A stretch of DNA of 64,000 nucleotides from the NCBI GenBank assembly GCA_030159075.1, contig BROG01000535.1, positions 45,001-109,000 of the forward strand, in the 5' to 3' direction. Within the stretch, counting starts at the first letter, position 1; each line of letters starts with the position of its first letter. The position numbers were made by a program, and so were the translations under genes. The notes below the pieces were generated by a model. It saw nothing but the letters and a program-made list of their open reading frames with translations. It did not search any database and was not told where the DNA came from. Positions 35,381 to 47,309 of this stretch are shown here, one piece after another. The stretch comes from Atrina japonica (taxonomy: Eukaryota; Mollusca; Bivalvia; Pterioida; Pinnidae).

Positions 35381-35630
35381 TAGTAAAATTCATATAACTT
35401 GGCAGGATGGAGTCTTGTGATCCCTTTCTTGACCTGGACGAGTTTAAATTTTAGGTAGCAAAGCATAACATTAAAATAACACTGACTAGAGTAATCGTTC
35501 CTACTTGTCATAAGAGAATAAAACGTTTTTCCCGTGCAGCTTTTCATAACCGAAAATTGAGTAGAATCATCCGTATGGTAATAAAAAGGTTACCCCGTCC
35601 ACCATCTTATGTGACTCGGACAATAATAAT
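35381..35630 (+). repeat. Dispersed repeat family B, copy B2 (unbroken)
   Basis: It reads AGTAAAATTCATATAACTTG, then GAGTCTTGTGATCCC, GACCTGGACGAGTTTAAATT, CACTGACTAGAGTAATCG, GAGTAGAATCATCCG and CATCTTATGTGACTCGGACA. It is the reference copy that shows the insertion in B1. It lies 240 bases after gene 1. Confidence 0.8.
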
Positions 35631-36915
35631 ATGATATTTGTATGTCCCGAATCTGCAATTCAATTAAATACCGATCTCTCATCACCCCCGTTTTATGATA
35701 TATCGCGTGGAATATTTAACCAAAGCTGCTATTGAGTGTATAATTTGCTAAACGCAATCTTGAAAGTTTATTTAATGGTAAAGGTGTGACAGTAAAAGTA
35801 GAGAGTCCCTTTCATAGACATGGATATGATGAATCACCAAAGGTGCTCCGATTGAGCATGCGAACTAACGATTTCTTTATCATAATAGAATCAAAGTACT
35901 GAAACTCAGCGACAAATGATGTAATATCGTACAGAGGTTAGTGTAGGACGTTCTGGAATACACAGAGAAATACGTGTGTCGAGTACATGCTTTTTAAACT
36001 TTTTCCATTACTTTAGCGTGCATGCAGTTGTCAGCATTATAAACATAAAATAGATTTATAGTGAGACATACACCCCTAAAATTTTACCAGTGCAGTGGTT
36101 GCATAGTTAAAACACGCGTATCTGGGTCATTGCATTACTGTTCTATATGTCCCTTTGTTACATAATACAAAATTGATTTATTTGGTTTTCTCAAATCCTT
36201 ACCAAATTAAGTCTGTTGGCTGAATTTCTATCAATAAAACTAGGGATAAATACGAATAGACCATTGTCAGGGTTATCAGTAAAGACAATCTCAAACTCTT
36301 ATTCATCATTCATCTATATTTCTTCAATTATTCCACGCATTACATTTTATACTATTTCGATGGTGTTGTAGAGATGGGGTTCTAAAGGGATTATTTAATT
36401 TATGTAGATTGTATAGCAATATACTGTAAAGTATAAACAGCTTACATTTACTCAGATTTATCACTTCTTGTCTCCTAGACCTTTTTACTGTTAATATTTT
36501 GATAAAGTAATGCCAATATAAATAGTATAACCCGGCGAGGTGGAGTGAATTTTCGATATCAAATTATTACCTTTATTCAATAGGTGTGTCTACTGTCATT
36601 GATCTTTAAGCATATTTTATATTTCTGACACACGTACATACTATCCGAATACAGTTTGAACATATTCTTTTAAATGTTTTAAAACATACAAATGGTGTAA
36701 CAATATATCAGACATTTTGTTCAGTTTAATTAAAGATTTGTTTTACAGAATTTCTTGAAATTATATTTATTATTTTTGTTATTAAATTTAATACCGAAAT
36801 CAATATTATGCATTACAATGTTTTGAAGCTTCTGTCGCTTTCTCAGCACACAGTGTGAATTTCTTTTATAAAGTATATTAAACCCATGCTGAAAATAGTC
36901 GATTTTAATGTTGTT

Positions 36916-36917
<2 letters not shown>
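35631..36917. other. Intergenic, nothing recognised
   Basis: No coding region or clear repeat could be supported. Confidence 0.4.

Positions 36918-37000
<83 letters not shown>
36918..37000. repeat. (TA)n microsatellite
   Basis: A pure TA run of about 83 bases. Confidence 0.97.
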
Positions 37001-37004
<4 letters not shown>

Positions 37005-38145
37005 GTTTTTCTAATGCTTTGCAAAATTCTTTAAAACAAGCGTTTATATACATGTATTACATTTAAATGTGGAGCCAATAAAACAATTTTGAATCATATT
37101 ACAACTTCCTGTTCATTTTTTATATCGTCATTGAAATACATCATCCAGTATTATACTGTTGTTCGTTTAATGGACGACACATTTTGTCTTTTTGTTACGA
37201 AGTTTTGTTTTGTTTTGAAGTCGTGTTGTGTGAGTGACTGTTGGTGTCCACCCGGTTATCTGTGTGTATAGTGGTATATGTATGTGTGCTGGCCTATACA
37301 TGTTTCTTACTAAAGATATACGAATACCAGGGAATTCTGATAAGATCGGTCACGTGATATTCATTGATCGTTTCAGTATGAGGTCAAACCGAAAGTAAAC
37401 ATCAAGGTTAGTTTGTTTATTTCATTTCTGGGACTTAAACAATTTCTAAAATTCACGTTTGTATCATTTATAAACTGCAAATCTTATCTCGGAAATGCAT
37501 TTGTTTGCTACAGTCATGCACTGCTGTACAGGTTGTATATATAGCGTTATTTGAGTTAAACCACTTTCGTTTTATTTCAGTTGTAACATAATCATTTTAG
37601 CAGCTAAAACCTTATTGCAAACTTGAAAAGAGGAAAAAGCCTAACCATAGTGAGATTTATCTTAAAGTCATATTAACGAATTGCTGTACAATAATTTGTC
37701 GCTTATGTTTTCGTCTATCCTATTGATATGGTTAATTCACATCTGTCTGAATTAGTTCTGATTCAACTTAAAACGAAAGCGATAGACATTACTGAGGGGA
37801 TGTTATTCTATGCACGTTTAATTTTGATGTACTTTCGTTTTGTCGTTATGAAATGCATCAATGTTTTACTAGGAATATGGAGCCGGTACCTTTTTTCAAA
37901 AATGTTGATATTTATTATTATAATATATGTTAAATTAGAGACAGGTAAACAATAAATCGGTTTGCTACTTAACAACACTGATTAGGCTATTTTCGTCCTT
38001 TCTCCATCAGCAAGCCTATGCCAAAGTAACAAGCTGAGTTGTTCTCTCGTCCCTAATTGCCTTCACTTATTTTATGTTTTCTCGACTATTACTCAACAAA
38101 TATAATTGTATTTTTTTCAGAAATTCCCATAAATTTTGTGAAAAT
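37001..38145. other. Intergenic, no supported gene
   Basis: AATAAAA occurs near 37077, and a donor-like AAG|GTTAGT at about 37407. No protein domain or matching splice partner supports a gene. Frame 37728-37955 has no recognisable feature. Confidence 0.35.
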
Positions 38146-38345
38146 TGCTCGAGAAACCTTACTATTTGTACACGTGTACTACACTGAACCTTACCTTATT
38201 TTCACGATATATATAGGAATATAAGATTTTATGCCTGTGTAAAACTCTTAGTTGTTATTGTACATCAGATATATTAAGATGTGTAAAAGTATATAAAAAA
38301 ATCGAAATAATTTTGGTAAACATAGGTAATGCCCATTTAACATAT
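38146..38345 (+). repeat. Dispersed repeat family A, copy A4
   Basis: ATTGCTCGAGAAACCTTACT, then CTTATTTTCACGATATATAT, TTTTATGCCTGTGTAAAACT, TTGTTATTGTACATCAG and TTGGTAAACATAGGTAATGC match A2 and A3 in the same order. It lies about 1.0 kb upstream of gene 2; A3 lies about 2.4 kb upstream of gene 1. Confidence 0.8.
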
Positions 38346-39311
38346 ACTATGATATTTTTATCATTGATATTGAAGTAATTTATCATTCTTTTCCCATGAA
38401 AAAAAGTTATCCGTATATTAAAGATGTAGCTTAGATTACTCAGAACTTAATATTAATCTATGGTCGATATAATGACCTTGTTTGCAGTTGCCATGTTGTA
38501 CTAAAACATTACAGATATCATAGTATTAACCATCAGGGATTTCAGGAAACATTATATAAATCGGAAAACCCCGCACTGCCCGAAAATCCAGAGGTGGGAT
38601 CAGGTGTTATGGCGGAGTAAACATTCTCTGTCGACCTCTGAAATATTCGCCTACTTAATTCAGTTTCAATTCATCAACTTCCCTATGATCACATTTGGAA
38701 TAGTCCAAATCAGTAGAAACTAGAAAGTATGGTCTACTTTCATCAATCACGAATGAACAAGTTAATTGCGCGATCATATTAGTGTAAAATTGGTTTCTTA
38801 ACCATACACTCCTGAATTCTGACAGTGGACTTTCTTTGAAATGGGTGAGTCCAAATGTGACTAAAGGGGTCAATGAGTTAAATCACTTTTACATGTATTA
38901 AAACAGGGGCATAGGGTTTACATGTCTCCAGAATGACGAAACGCACTGTCAAATTAAAATATTATGAGTCTATTGCTATTTATAGAACTTAAACCTGTTC
39001 TTTTTATAAAAAGAATTCTTCCATTGAAACACAGTAATGACATTCACGAAACACACAAACAATACTACAAGACGTTTAGATTCAATCTCTCACGAACAAA
39101 GGTGATTTACACGCAGTTCCTCCATGGCACATGAGCCACCTTGAAGGGCATGTGTGTCTATAAAAATTGTAGACACCTTTTGTATATTGTAATTGATTTC
39201 CATGAGATTAATACCATTAAAATATGACAGAAGAAAATCATGCATTATTTAGAAAATTATCATTTGTTACATATATGCATCTATATCATTTACTCTAGGC
39301 TACAGCCAAAC
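38346..39311. other. Upstream region of HSPA12-like gene 2
   Basis: AT-rich. An acceptor-like TTTACTCTAG precedes GCTACAGCCAAAC and the start codon, so a 5' untranslated exon is possible. No heat-shock element array was seen. Confidence 0.35.
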
Positions 39312-42300
39312 ATGGATACGTCGGTGGTGGTAGCAGCCATAGATTTTGGCACTACATACTCTGGTTATGCATACTCATTCTACCATGATTATGAACGAGA
39401 TCCTCTCAAAATATCGGCTAACAATTGGATCGCTGGTAATCTGATATCCCTAAAGACTCCATCGACGATGTTACTGACCCCCGACAAGAAATTTCATTCT
39501 TTTGGATACGAAGCAGAAGACAAGTACGCTTCCTTAGCTGAGGACGGAGATCACAAAAGATGGTTGTACTTCCGGCGCTTTAAAATGATTTTGCATAAAA
39601 ATAAGGTTTGTTTGAAATTCAAGAACAAATTTCACTTTTAATTTTTAATTTGTGTTTTATTTGTTTTACAGTAAAAAACTGAGTTTCAGATAACATGTGA
39701 AGACATTATCAACAAAACCTCTGGTCCCTAATAAGAAGTTCCACTCTTTTGAAAATAGCACAAAAGACACATGGGCCTCTTTGATCGAAAAAGATCACAA
39801 AGAACGGTTGTACTGTAGTAAAATCCATATAACCTGGCGGGCTGGAGTCTTGTGAACCCTTTCTTGATCTAGGTGATAAAGCAAAACATTCAAATTACAC
39901 TGGCTGGTGTAATCGTTCCTACTTGTCACCATATATAAGAGAGTACCAGTGAGGAATAAAACGTGAGTAGAATCACCGGTATGATAATTAAAAGGTCACT
40001 CTGCCTCGCCATCTTATTTGAATAGGACAATACCGTCACTTTAAAATCACACTGCATATTGTATATCTGAATATTTTCACTCACATTTAATTTTTGCCTT
40101 TTCCGCCCCAAAAGTAGAGAGCGAATTTAAAATGACAGGAGGCAAATTTAAAACGCGATGAATGTTTTCTGTCGTAAAAAAGGCGAGAATGTCCGGGTAC
40201 GCAGTAATTGTATGTTCAAGGATACCAAAATTATCAATTAAAGCCCCGCCGATTATGATACTCTTAGGTAAGTATGTAATCATGGAATAATCCTTGCAGT
40301 TTATGGTATGATCAGACCTTTTTACAATATTTTGAATATGATGTGGTTATGATTATTATCCCTCCCAAAGACACATTTTCGGATTGGGCCAAATGCTTAT
40401 CTAAATCATGAGCACAAACATAAAGAGCTTTCTGGGCTGGACGGCATGAAAAGCAGCCGTTCTGCCAAGGACAAATCTATTACGTTATAAGCGACTCCAG
40501 ACCGTGGTATTACGACGATGATACATACTTCGCTATGTAAAAACATTTTATTATATGATAAATATGGTGTTGACAGATAATGACGTTGTGTTGTGTAAAT
40601 AGGAATATTTCAATGGTCGTATAGTATTTTAAAACAACTAAATCCCTACCTTGCAGAGTCTAACGCGTGCAACCATGATAAAAGACGACAATGGGAAGGA
40701 AATGCCGGCAAAGACGATATTTACCATGGCCATTAAATACCTGAAAGATCATTTGATGGAAACAATAATAAAGCGCGTGGAATCTTTTGAAGACAACATG
40801 ATTAGGTGGATTTTAACTGTTCCGGCAATATGGGATGACGGAGCGAAACAATTCATGCGTTTGGCAGCACAAGAGGTAACAATTTATGTGATAAGTGTCA
40901 AGCAAATTCACAGGTTTTTAAACTATGTCTTTCTTTGTTTGTTGTACAAAAGCATCGATTGGCCTTGAGCGTCTTTCCACATCATCTAAAAATACTCGTT
41001 TTGAACATTATCACAATGTGGGTAGGGGAATTCACAAAAGTAACGGAAAAGATTTGTTTGTCTTTATGGGGTTGGGTAAGATAACATTTTCAGAGTACAA
41101 TTTATGACGGATTTCTGCAGCTTCTAGAATACAGTTCATCTCTATGTCAGACTTTATTTGCGTAGATCTACATAAAATATTTTGTGAAAAAATATGGGTA
41201 TGTAGAGTAGAAACGGAAATATCCACCCTCGAGGTAAGATTCTGAAAGTCCAATCCTCGGGAGACCATTGTATTCGAAAAAACATATTTTCATCACTCAT
41301 CACGCGGATGGAGATTTCCTTATACAATCAACACACCCATGTGAGATTCTATTATTATTATTACGTGAGAAGGTTACATTGCATGTACCTAATCCAGTTT
41401 TCAATATCCCTCGTTTTCAGGCTGGAATAAAGCCAAATCAATTACTTTTGTCCTTGGAGCCGGAGGCTGCCTCCATTTACTGTAATAGATTTGCAATGCA
41501 AATGTCCGGGAAGAAAAGTGATTTAATGATGTCATTCCGACCCGGAACCAAGTATATAGTTCTTGATTTAGGAGGTAAGTAAATACCGGTTGCACAAGCA
41601 TGTTGCAGAAACTAAACCTTAAGTGTTGTGATACAGTTTTGCTCTATCGAGATCGAAAGTATTAAGTTTCCAAAATCATTTTGATATATTTTACATTAGG
41701 CATAACTCGAGAACGTAGAAATTTTACATTGTGAAATGGAAACAATATTAATATCCCTCTCCCTTAAAAATACGACAGAGGCCAATGCCATCCGAGTATT
41801 ATAAATGAAGTATTTTGCGGTGACCTCAAATATGTATAAGATTTAAATCACTAGAAATAGAGTCATGGAAGGCGATAAAGGGATATGGAATTTAAGTATG
41901 GACTCGTCGCGGTTGTGAACGGTCGGAAAAGTTGCTCGAACTTGCATGGCATCTGATCCCATTTCTGAATTTTCCAGAGGTATGTATTTGTCCATTAAGT
42001 ACGCCAAATGTCTTCTCGACCACCTAACAGTTACCTAACACTTTTGTATTTCTACTCTTTTTTTACTGAAGTCCATTTAAGAATTTTTTAACGTTGTTTT
42101 ACGCCACTCTCAACAATTCTTTCAGTCATATTGTGGCACCCAGTTTACATTGATGGAGGATTAAACCCGGTTACAATCTACCCAGTAAGAGGTCACCGGC
42201 CTTCCATAAGTAAACTGGCAATCTTTCTCACAAAATCAGCTTATGTTAAAGTGGGACTCGGACCCGTGCTAGCTAGAAGTGAGCGCTGACCACTTGGCCA

Positions 42301-43478
42301 CGGAGGCTCGCATTAAGAAATTCAGATGATTTCAAAAGATATGTACATTTCACCCGAATTAATACTAAACATCTTATACGGCATAAACATTCATAATGAG
42401 TGGATTCAATATTACAGGAGGGACAGCGGACATCACTGTTCACGAGGTAAAAAAGGATGGAAAACTTCGCGAGATATCCAAAGCAACGGGTGGTGCCTGG
42501 GGCGGTACCAAAGTAGATGACGGGTTTTACCAATTTCTTGTAAAACTTTTTGGTAACGATGTACTGATGGATTTAAAAGACAAATTTATGGATGACTATT
42601 TATCTCTAATGAGGGATTTTGAAATAAAAAAGAGGATCATCCACCAAGATAAAGATGACAAGATTATGATGAAACTTCCTTTGAGCTTAATGCAGTTATT
42701 CAAGGAGCAATATGACGAAACCTTGGCGGAAGCCTTGCCACACAGTCGGTTTGCAAAATCGGTTGCTGTCAGAGTTGACAAAATACAAGTGCAGGCGGAA
42801 GTATTCAAAGAATTCTTTAGTGATGCCATACATGGCATCTTGGAATACACAAATGAGATCCTGAAGAATATTAATCAAAATATTGAAAAGATTCTCCTTG
42901 TTGGGGGGTTTTCGGAGTCTGCTATGGTGTATCAGGCTTTTAAATCCAGTTTTCCGGATATGACAGTGACTGTACCTGCCGATGCTGGTCTTGCGGTACT
43001 AAAAGGAGCTGTTTTATACGGACATGAACCTGATGCAATAAGTTCACGTATCACTCGATTCACATACGGACTGGTGGTCACTAGAGAATTTGTAGAGGGT
43101 GTTCATCCTGAACTTTATAAAATGAAAAACAGAAAAGACGAAATCTGTTGTGATCACTTGTTTGAAAAATATGTGGAGATCGACAGCGAAATACCTGATG
43201 GTCATCGAGTGTGTAAATCATTTACACCAGATGATGAAGATGCAGTATCCGGTATAGGAATTTTTAAATCCACCTGCAAGAATCCAGTCTACACGACAGA
43301 TAGCACGTGCACCAAGGTAGGCAGCATAGTCGTCAGGAGACCCAATGGGGGATGGAATGATGATTCTAAATTACACATTACCATGGAATTCGGTAGAACA
43401 GAATTTTCTGTGAGTATAAGAGACGATTGTCTTGATGACACGTACACCCGTTCCTATGACTTCCTGCAAAGCACATAG
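39312..43478 (+). CDS. HSPA12-like Hsp70 family protein, gene 2 (four exons)
   Basis: Four exons, 39312-39605, 40657-40875, 41421-41574 and 42418-43478, join in frame to give 575 residues. Exons 1-3 have exactly the lengths of gene 1 (294, 219 and 154 bases), with the same phases and GT/AG sites, and exon 4 is six bases longer. AIDFGTTYSGYAYSF, DLGGGTADITVHE and VGGFSES keep the ATPase loops. In exon 1, 79 of 98 residues are identical to gene 1. The frame is open further upstream (ATG at 39240), but I choose 39312 because it aligns with gene 1. Introns 1 and 3 are much larger than in gene 1 and hold repeats, including an exon-1 relic. It is a tandem paralogue with no sign of decay in the coding exons. 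Confidence 0.93.
39727..39815 (+). pseudogene. Relic of a third HSPA12 exon 1, inside intron 1 of gene 2
   Basis: One plus-strand frame reads PNKKFHSFENSTKDTWASL, then IEKDHKERLYC. It lines up with the PDKKFHSFGYEAEDKYASL... HKRWLYF stretch of exon 1 of gene 2. The frame upstream of it has stops, and the 3' end breaks off exactly where repeat copy B3 begins. It is a degenerate partial exon, too diverged to be a simple local slip of the neighbouring exon. Confidence 0.8.
39816..40032 (+). repeat. Dispersed repeat family B, copy B3, in intron 1 of gene 2
   Basis: AGTAAAATCCATATAACCTG, then GAGTCTTGTGAACCCTTTCT, CACTGGCTGGTGTAATCG, GAGTAGAATCACCGG and CATCTTATTTGAATAGGACA match B2. A short segment of the middle is missing. 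Confidence 0.8.
42088..42309 (-). mobile_element. Old tRNA-headed SINE relic in intron 3 of gene 2
   Basis: On the minus strand a tRNA-like start reads CGAGCCTCCGTGGCCAAGTG, then GTCAGCGCTCAC and a B-box-like GGTCCGAGTCCC. It ends in a tail resembling the GAGTGGGACGTTAAA end of the other SINEs (here GAGTGGCGTAAAAC). The head resembles a different tRNA from that of the four other copies, so this may be another subfamily. Confidence 0.65.
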
Positions 43479-44595
43479 TGACTCATTTGTATCAAACAGC
43501 TATAGATTGTATGATAAAGGTGTATTAACGCAAAATGTCAACGAACAAGATGTAATGTAGAGGTGCATTATGAAGGATTAAAATAATGTTCTGTTCTCAA
43601 AAACCACAGTCAGCACTTTTAATTAATTCTGAATAGCGTCACTTCGGCAGGACAAGAGTTAATGTCTACAGTTCCAAAGTTTGCACTTGGAAGCAATACT
43701 GAACATTGTTGCCTCTATTATACCCTTCATTTAATGACCCACTTAATTCTTACATTTTGTATAACAACATTTGACAGTTTTGAAAACCTGGAATTACACA
43801 TGTATATTTTAATTTTAGTCTCATGGAATTATGATGGGCTTGCCATTAGTGATTTGTACAGAATTATTTCAAAGACTTCATCTCATCAATGTATATTCAA
43901 TTTACTTTTTTCACAGACTTTTATAATACTATTTTTCTATCATAATTTTTTTCCTAAAAAAATTATTCATTGCTTTTTTTTAAAAATTTCACCCCAAATT
44001 AATACACATAGGTGTGAAAAGAGATATGCAGTTTTAGACGATTTGTGAGTTACTCATAAAAATGCATTGTGCCTATGCGAAGAAAAGTCGAACACAATTA
44101 TCGGTTACCGAAAACAGAAATTTAAAGGCCCATGACCGGTAATTTACGCTCAGTAAGGTTGTTAATTTTGTTTAAAACGGCAATATACTTTGCAAAATGT
44201 TTAAATAAAATTATTATCTTCCCATTAATTACGCTTCTGGGTGATTCCCTGTTGTTTAGTAATTTGATATTGAAGATTAAAAAAAATATTTTTACTCGTA
44301 ACGACAATAAATACAAACGGATTTGCGTAATAAACAAGGCAATCTCAGATGAATAAGTTCAACATATAGGTTATTGTCATCTCGTATCCATCACAACTCG
44401 TACCTAAGTGAATTGGTTGACTCTTACCCATATTTTAGCTGACTGGTGCCCCTCGATTAACTCATTCATGTCCATTGCCTGTTTGATTGTAGAAGTATTT
44501 ATGGAGGTATACATGTATTTCCTCACAAGGTAGTTACCATAATGTCATTTGGTATTGAATTGACATACAACTCTCTGTTAATGAATGAATTGGCT
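43479..44595. other. 3' flank of gene 2, no further gene
   Basis: AT-rich. The frame at 43662-44048 has no domain and low-complexity hydrophobic composition, so I do not call it. Confidence 0.4.
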
Positions 44596-44765
44596 TCAGA
44601 AGTACTTCGCTGACAGAGGTATTGTCCACTTCACGAAACGTGATAGGCGGATTAACCTTTTGATTATCTTGCGGTTGATTCTACTCAATTTATGGTTATA
44701 AATTTGCGTGTCCGGACCAAGAAATGGTTCACGAGACTACATTTCGCCAGGTTATATGTATATAA
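44596..44765 (-). repeat. Dispersed repeat family B, copy B4 (inverted)
   Basis: Read on the minus strand it runs CATATAACCTGGCGAAATG, then TAGTCTCGTGAACCATTTCT, TTGAGTAGAATCAACCG, AATCAAAAGGTTAATCCG and GTGGACAATACC, matching B2 and B3. It is the only copy in this orientation and lies downstream of gene 2. Confidence 0.75.
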
Positions 44766-44869
44766 GGTAAAGGGATCGTTACAAATTTCGAGCTTTTGGC
44801 AATTTGATTTTGTTTTCGAAATCAAAGAAATTTAATCCCCCAAATCTGCATATATATTTATATAGATGG

Positions 44870-45231
44870 ACGCCCTCATAGTCGTAAAACCACAGTCCGG
44901 AATCGCTATGCACTTGCCTACCCGTGGTTTCATGTACCCGAAATCGCTCGTAACTAATGGATATTTATAAAGGATAATGTGTGTTCCATTTATCCATTCA
45001 CAGTAGCTGTGATCGGCAACGGAAGTTATCGCGAAGTTTGTTGATCTAATACAATTCTGAAATTGTTTAATAGCCTCGATCTGATTAGCTGGCGAATGCG
45101 CGAGCACCGTTTGTAAACTCGCATTGGTTGAGGCTTCATGAAAAATAAAAATGAGTGATTTTGGGCATATGAAACTACGGGTGGGAAAGAGTATAGCGAA
45201 ATCCGGACTGTGGTTTTACGACAATAGGGCT
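44870..45231. mobile_element. Palindromic MITE with 80 bp arms
   Basis: The left arm (about 44870-44949: CGCCCTCATAGTCGTAAAAC, CACAGTCCGGAATCGCTATG, CCTACCCGTGGTTTCATG) is matched inversely by the right arm (about 45152-45231: CATATGAAACTACGGGTGGG, TATAGCGAAATCCGGACTGT, GGTTTTACGACAATAGGGC). About 200 bases lie between. The minus frame at 44832-45107 is a chance product of this element. A partial relative of the end may lie near 40495-40530. Confidence 0.85.
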
Positions 45232-47284
45232 ACTTAAAATGTTTGTTTACAGTTCATGGCAAATTTAGGAATCGCTTTGTCGGATTTTTCAGTTGTTTAT
45301 ATGACAGGAGAGAAAATTGTCGTGTCAGTTAGTAGTTGTTTTAGAGGAACCTTTAAGGAACATACTATTAGTAGGATCGTCAACGCGCGATGTAAACTTC
45401 TTATAATATGCCATTAAAAACGTCGTAATTTTCAAACAAAATTGCACTACTTGCAAACACTACAAAATTGCCATGTATATAGCTACAATTTCAGCATACT
45501 AAAACACATGTAACTTGTACTACATTGTCATTATTAACTGTTGAATATTTTTTTTCTATTGTGAAAATATACTTGAGTTATTTTTCTATGGTAGAAAATC
45601 CTTGGTCATTTTTCTATGGTGAAAATTATTACTGTGCCTTTAGACCTTTTTTGGAATTGATTCTTTCTGTTACCGTTTGCCATAATAGTATGCAACTTCA
45701 GAGAACTTCCTGTTAAACATTTTATCTTATATTTATGACCTGGAATCTAAATACTATGCTGTGCTAGATGCTAGATGTGAAAAGCAGCCTACAACGAAGT
45801 GACGGCACTTGTAGTCGTTACAAGAAAGGATTCCAATATCTATCAACAATTAAATCCCAAGAGAAGAACTAAGACACAATATCATTGAATGTTGTCAATG
45901 TTTATATTACGAAACCGGAAGGGATCTTGCCCGACATTCTGTTGAGGTCACATGATATACACAATAACTATTCCGACAAAACTGTACGGAATTAAACAAA
46001 CCGAAAAAGCGTAACGGGTTATCATGATTCCTACGTAGAAAAATTATCGAGACCGGGTAGTTTTTCTATTTTCCTGAGAACTAATTCATCGGTTTAACCA
46101 TAATTCCTACGTTATTGTGTACAAATTAGAAAACAATGGGTATGACTCTTCCAATTGTTTTGGTTACGAGTCAGTCAACTGTAGGCATGACTTAGCCAAA
46201 GAGCATACTAGTTGAGATGGGCACGAATTGAGATGGGTCCGAGTTTACCAACATTCCACAAAGACGTAAACACGTTACCATACAGGTAGCAAACAAACAA
46301 AACACAAAAAATTGCAAAAGAAGAGATCGAAATAAAATCGAAAAAGAAATTGTGTTTTACGTTTAGGGACAGAAGTAAAGCATTTAAATGCTTTGAGGAA
46401 GGAAATGAAGATGAAAACAAAGGAATAATGTGTCACCCTTCTTTGAATTTCCCCTGAAGCAGCCTCAATCTGTCAAGTCTATTTATATAACACTTTTGTT
46501 CAATCGTGGTCTCAAACTTTTGTTTTCATCTGTTTAACTTGAAAGTGGTAAAAGTATATGTATAGAAATACAATATTTTTATTGAGAAAAATGAATAATT
46601 GTAGTTTTCGATTAAATACTTCCCATAATTTGACGTATATTCATGTTTGACATGCTTTCCATATCGATGTAACAGCAGTGAATGGTACACGTGCGATTGC
46701 TAATCAGGGGTAGAACTTTTTACGATATTTCATGTAGTTCAATATTAGCCGGTCATTGGCCTTTAGGCATTTGGCCCTAAAATGAGAATATGTGAAGCAC
46801 CTTAATCATAATTCTACTAATAAATAAATACTAATAATACTTATGGTATAAACATCAATAAATATCATAATTGTATATCTCCAATACGACTTTGCGAAAA
46901 TTTCAGATTTCTTCTCATTTCCGTTACACAAATACATTGTGTTATTTTAAATATTATTATAGTTTTATAAAAGAGGCCATGCAAATGCTTAAAATAATCG
47001 TTTCTGTCAATGTTCACATTTATGAACATACTATATTATTCATACTATTTTATCATGACAGTTTCATTTAGGCCAAGTGTTTCATAATGTAATCTTGCCG
47101 GGTTTTTTTTTTTTTGTTTTTTTTTGTAAATAAACAATATACATTTATATACGTTAAATCATAATCCCCCCAAAAGATAAACAATTTATTGATAAACAAC
47201 AATATGATGTGTTGAGTAACCAACCAATAAAAATTTAAGTAATCCACAATATTTTTACTTTATCTTTATCATCAATCAGTTGGA
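45232..47284. other. Intergenic, no supported gene
   Basis: AT-rich, with a short direct duplication of TTTTTCTATGGT(A/G)AAAAT near 45580-45630 and T-rich tracts at about 47100. No coding region is supported. Confidence 0.4.
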
Positions 47285-47309
47285 CTAAGTGTTTGACTTA
47301 TAAACAAAG

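Noticed and set aside
43662..44048. 128-codon plus frame after gene 2
   Set aside because: Low-complexity hydrophobic translation of AT-rich DNA, with no family resemblance.
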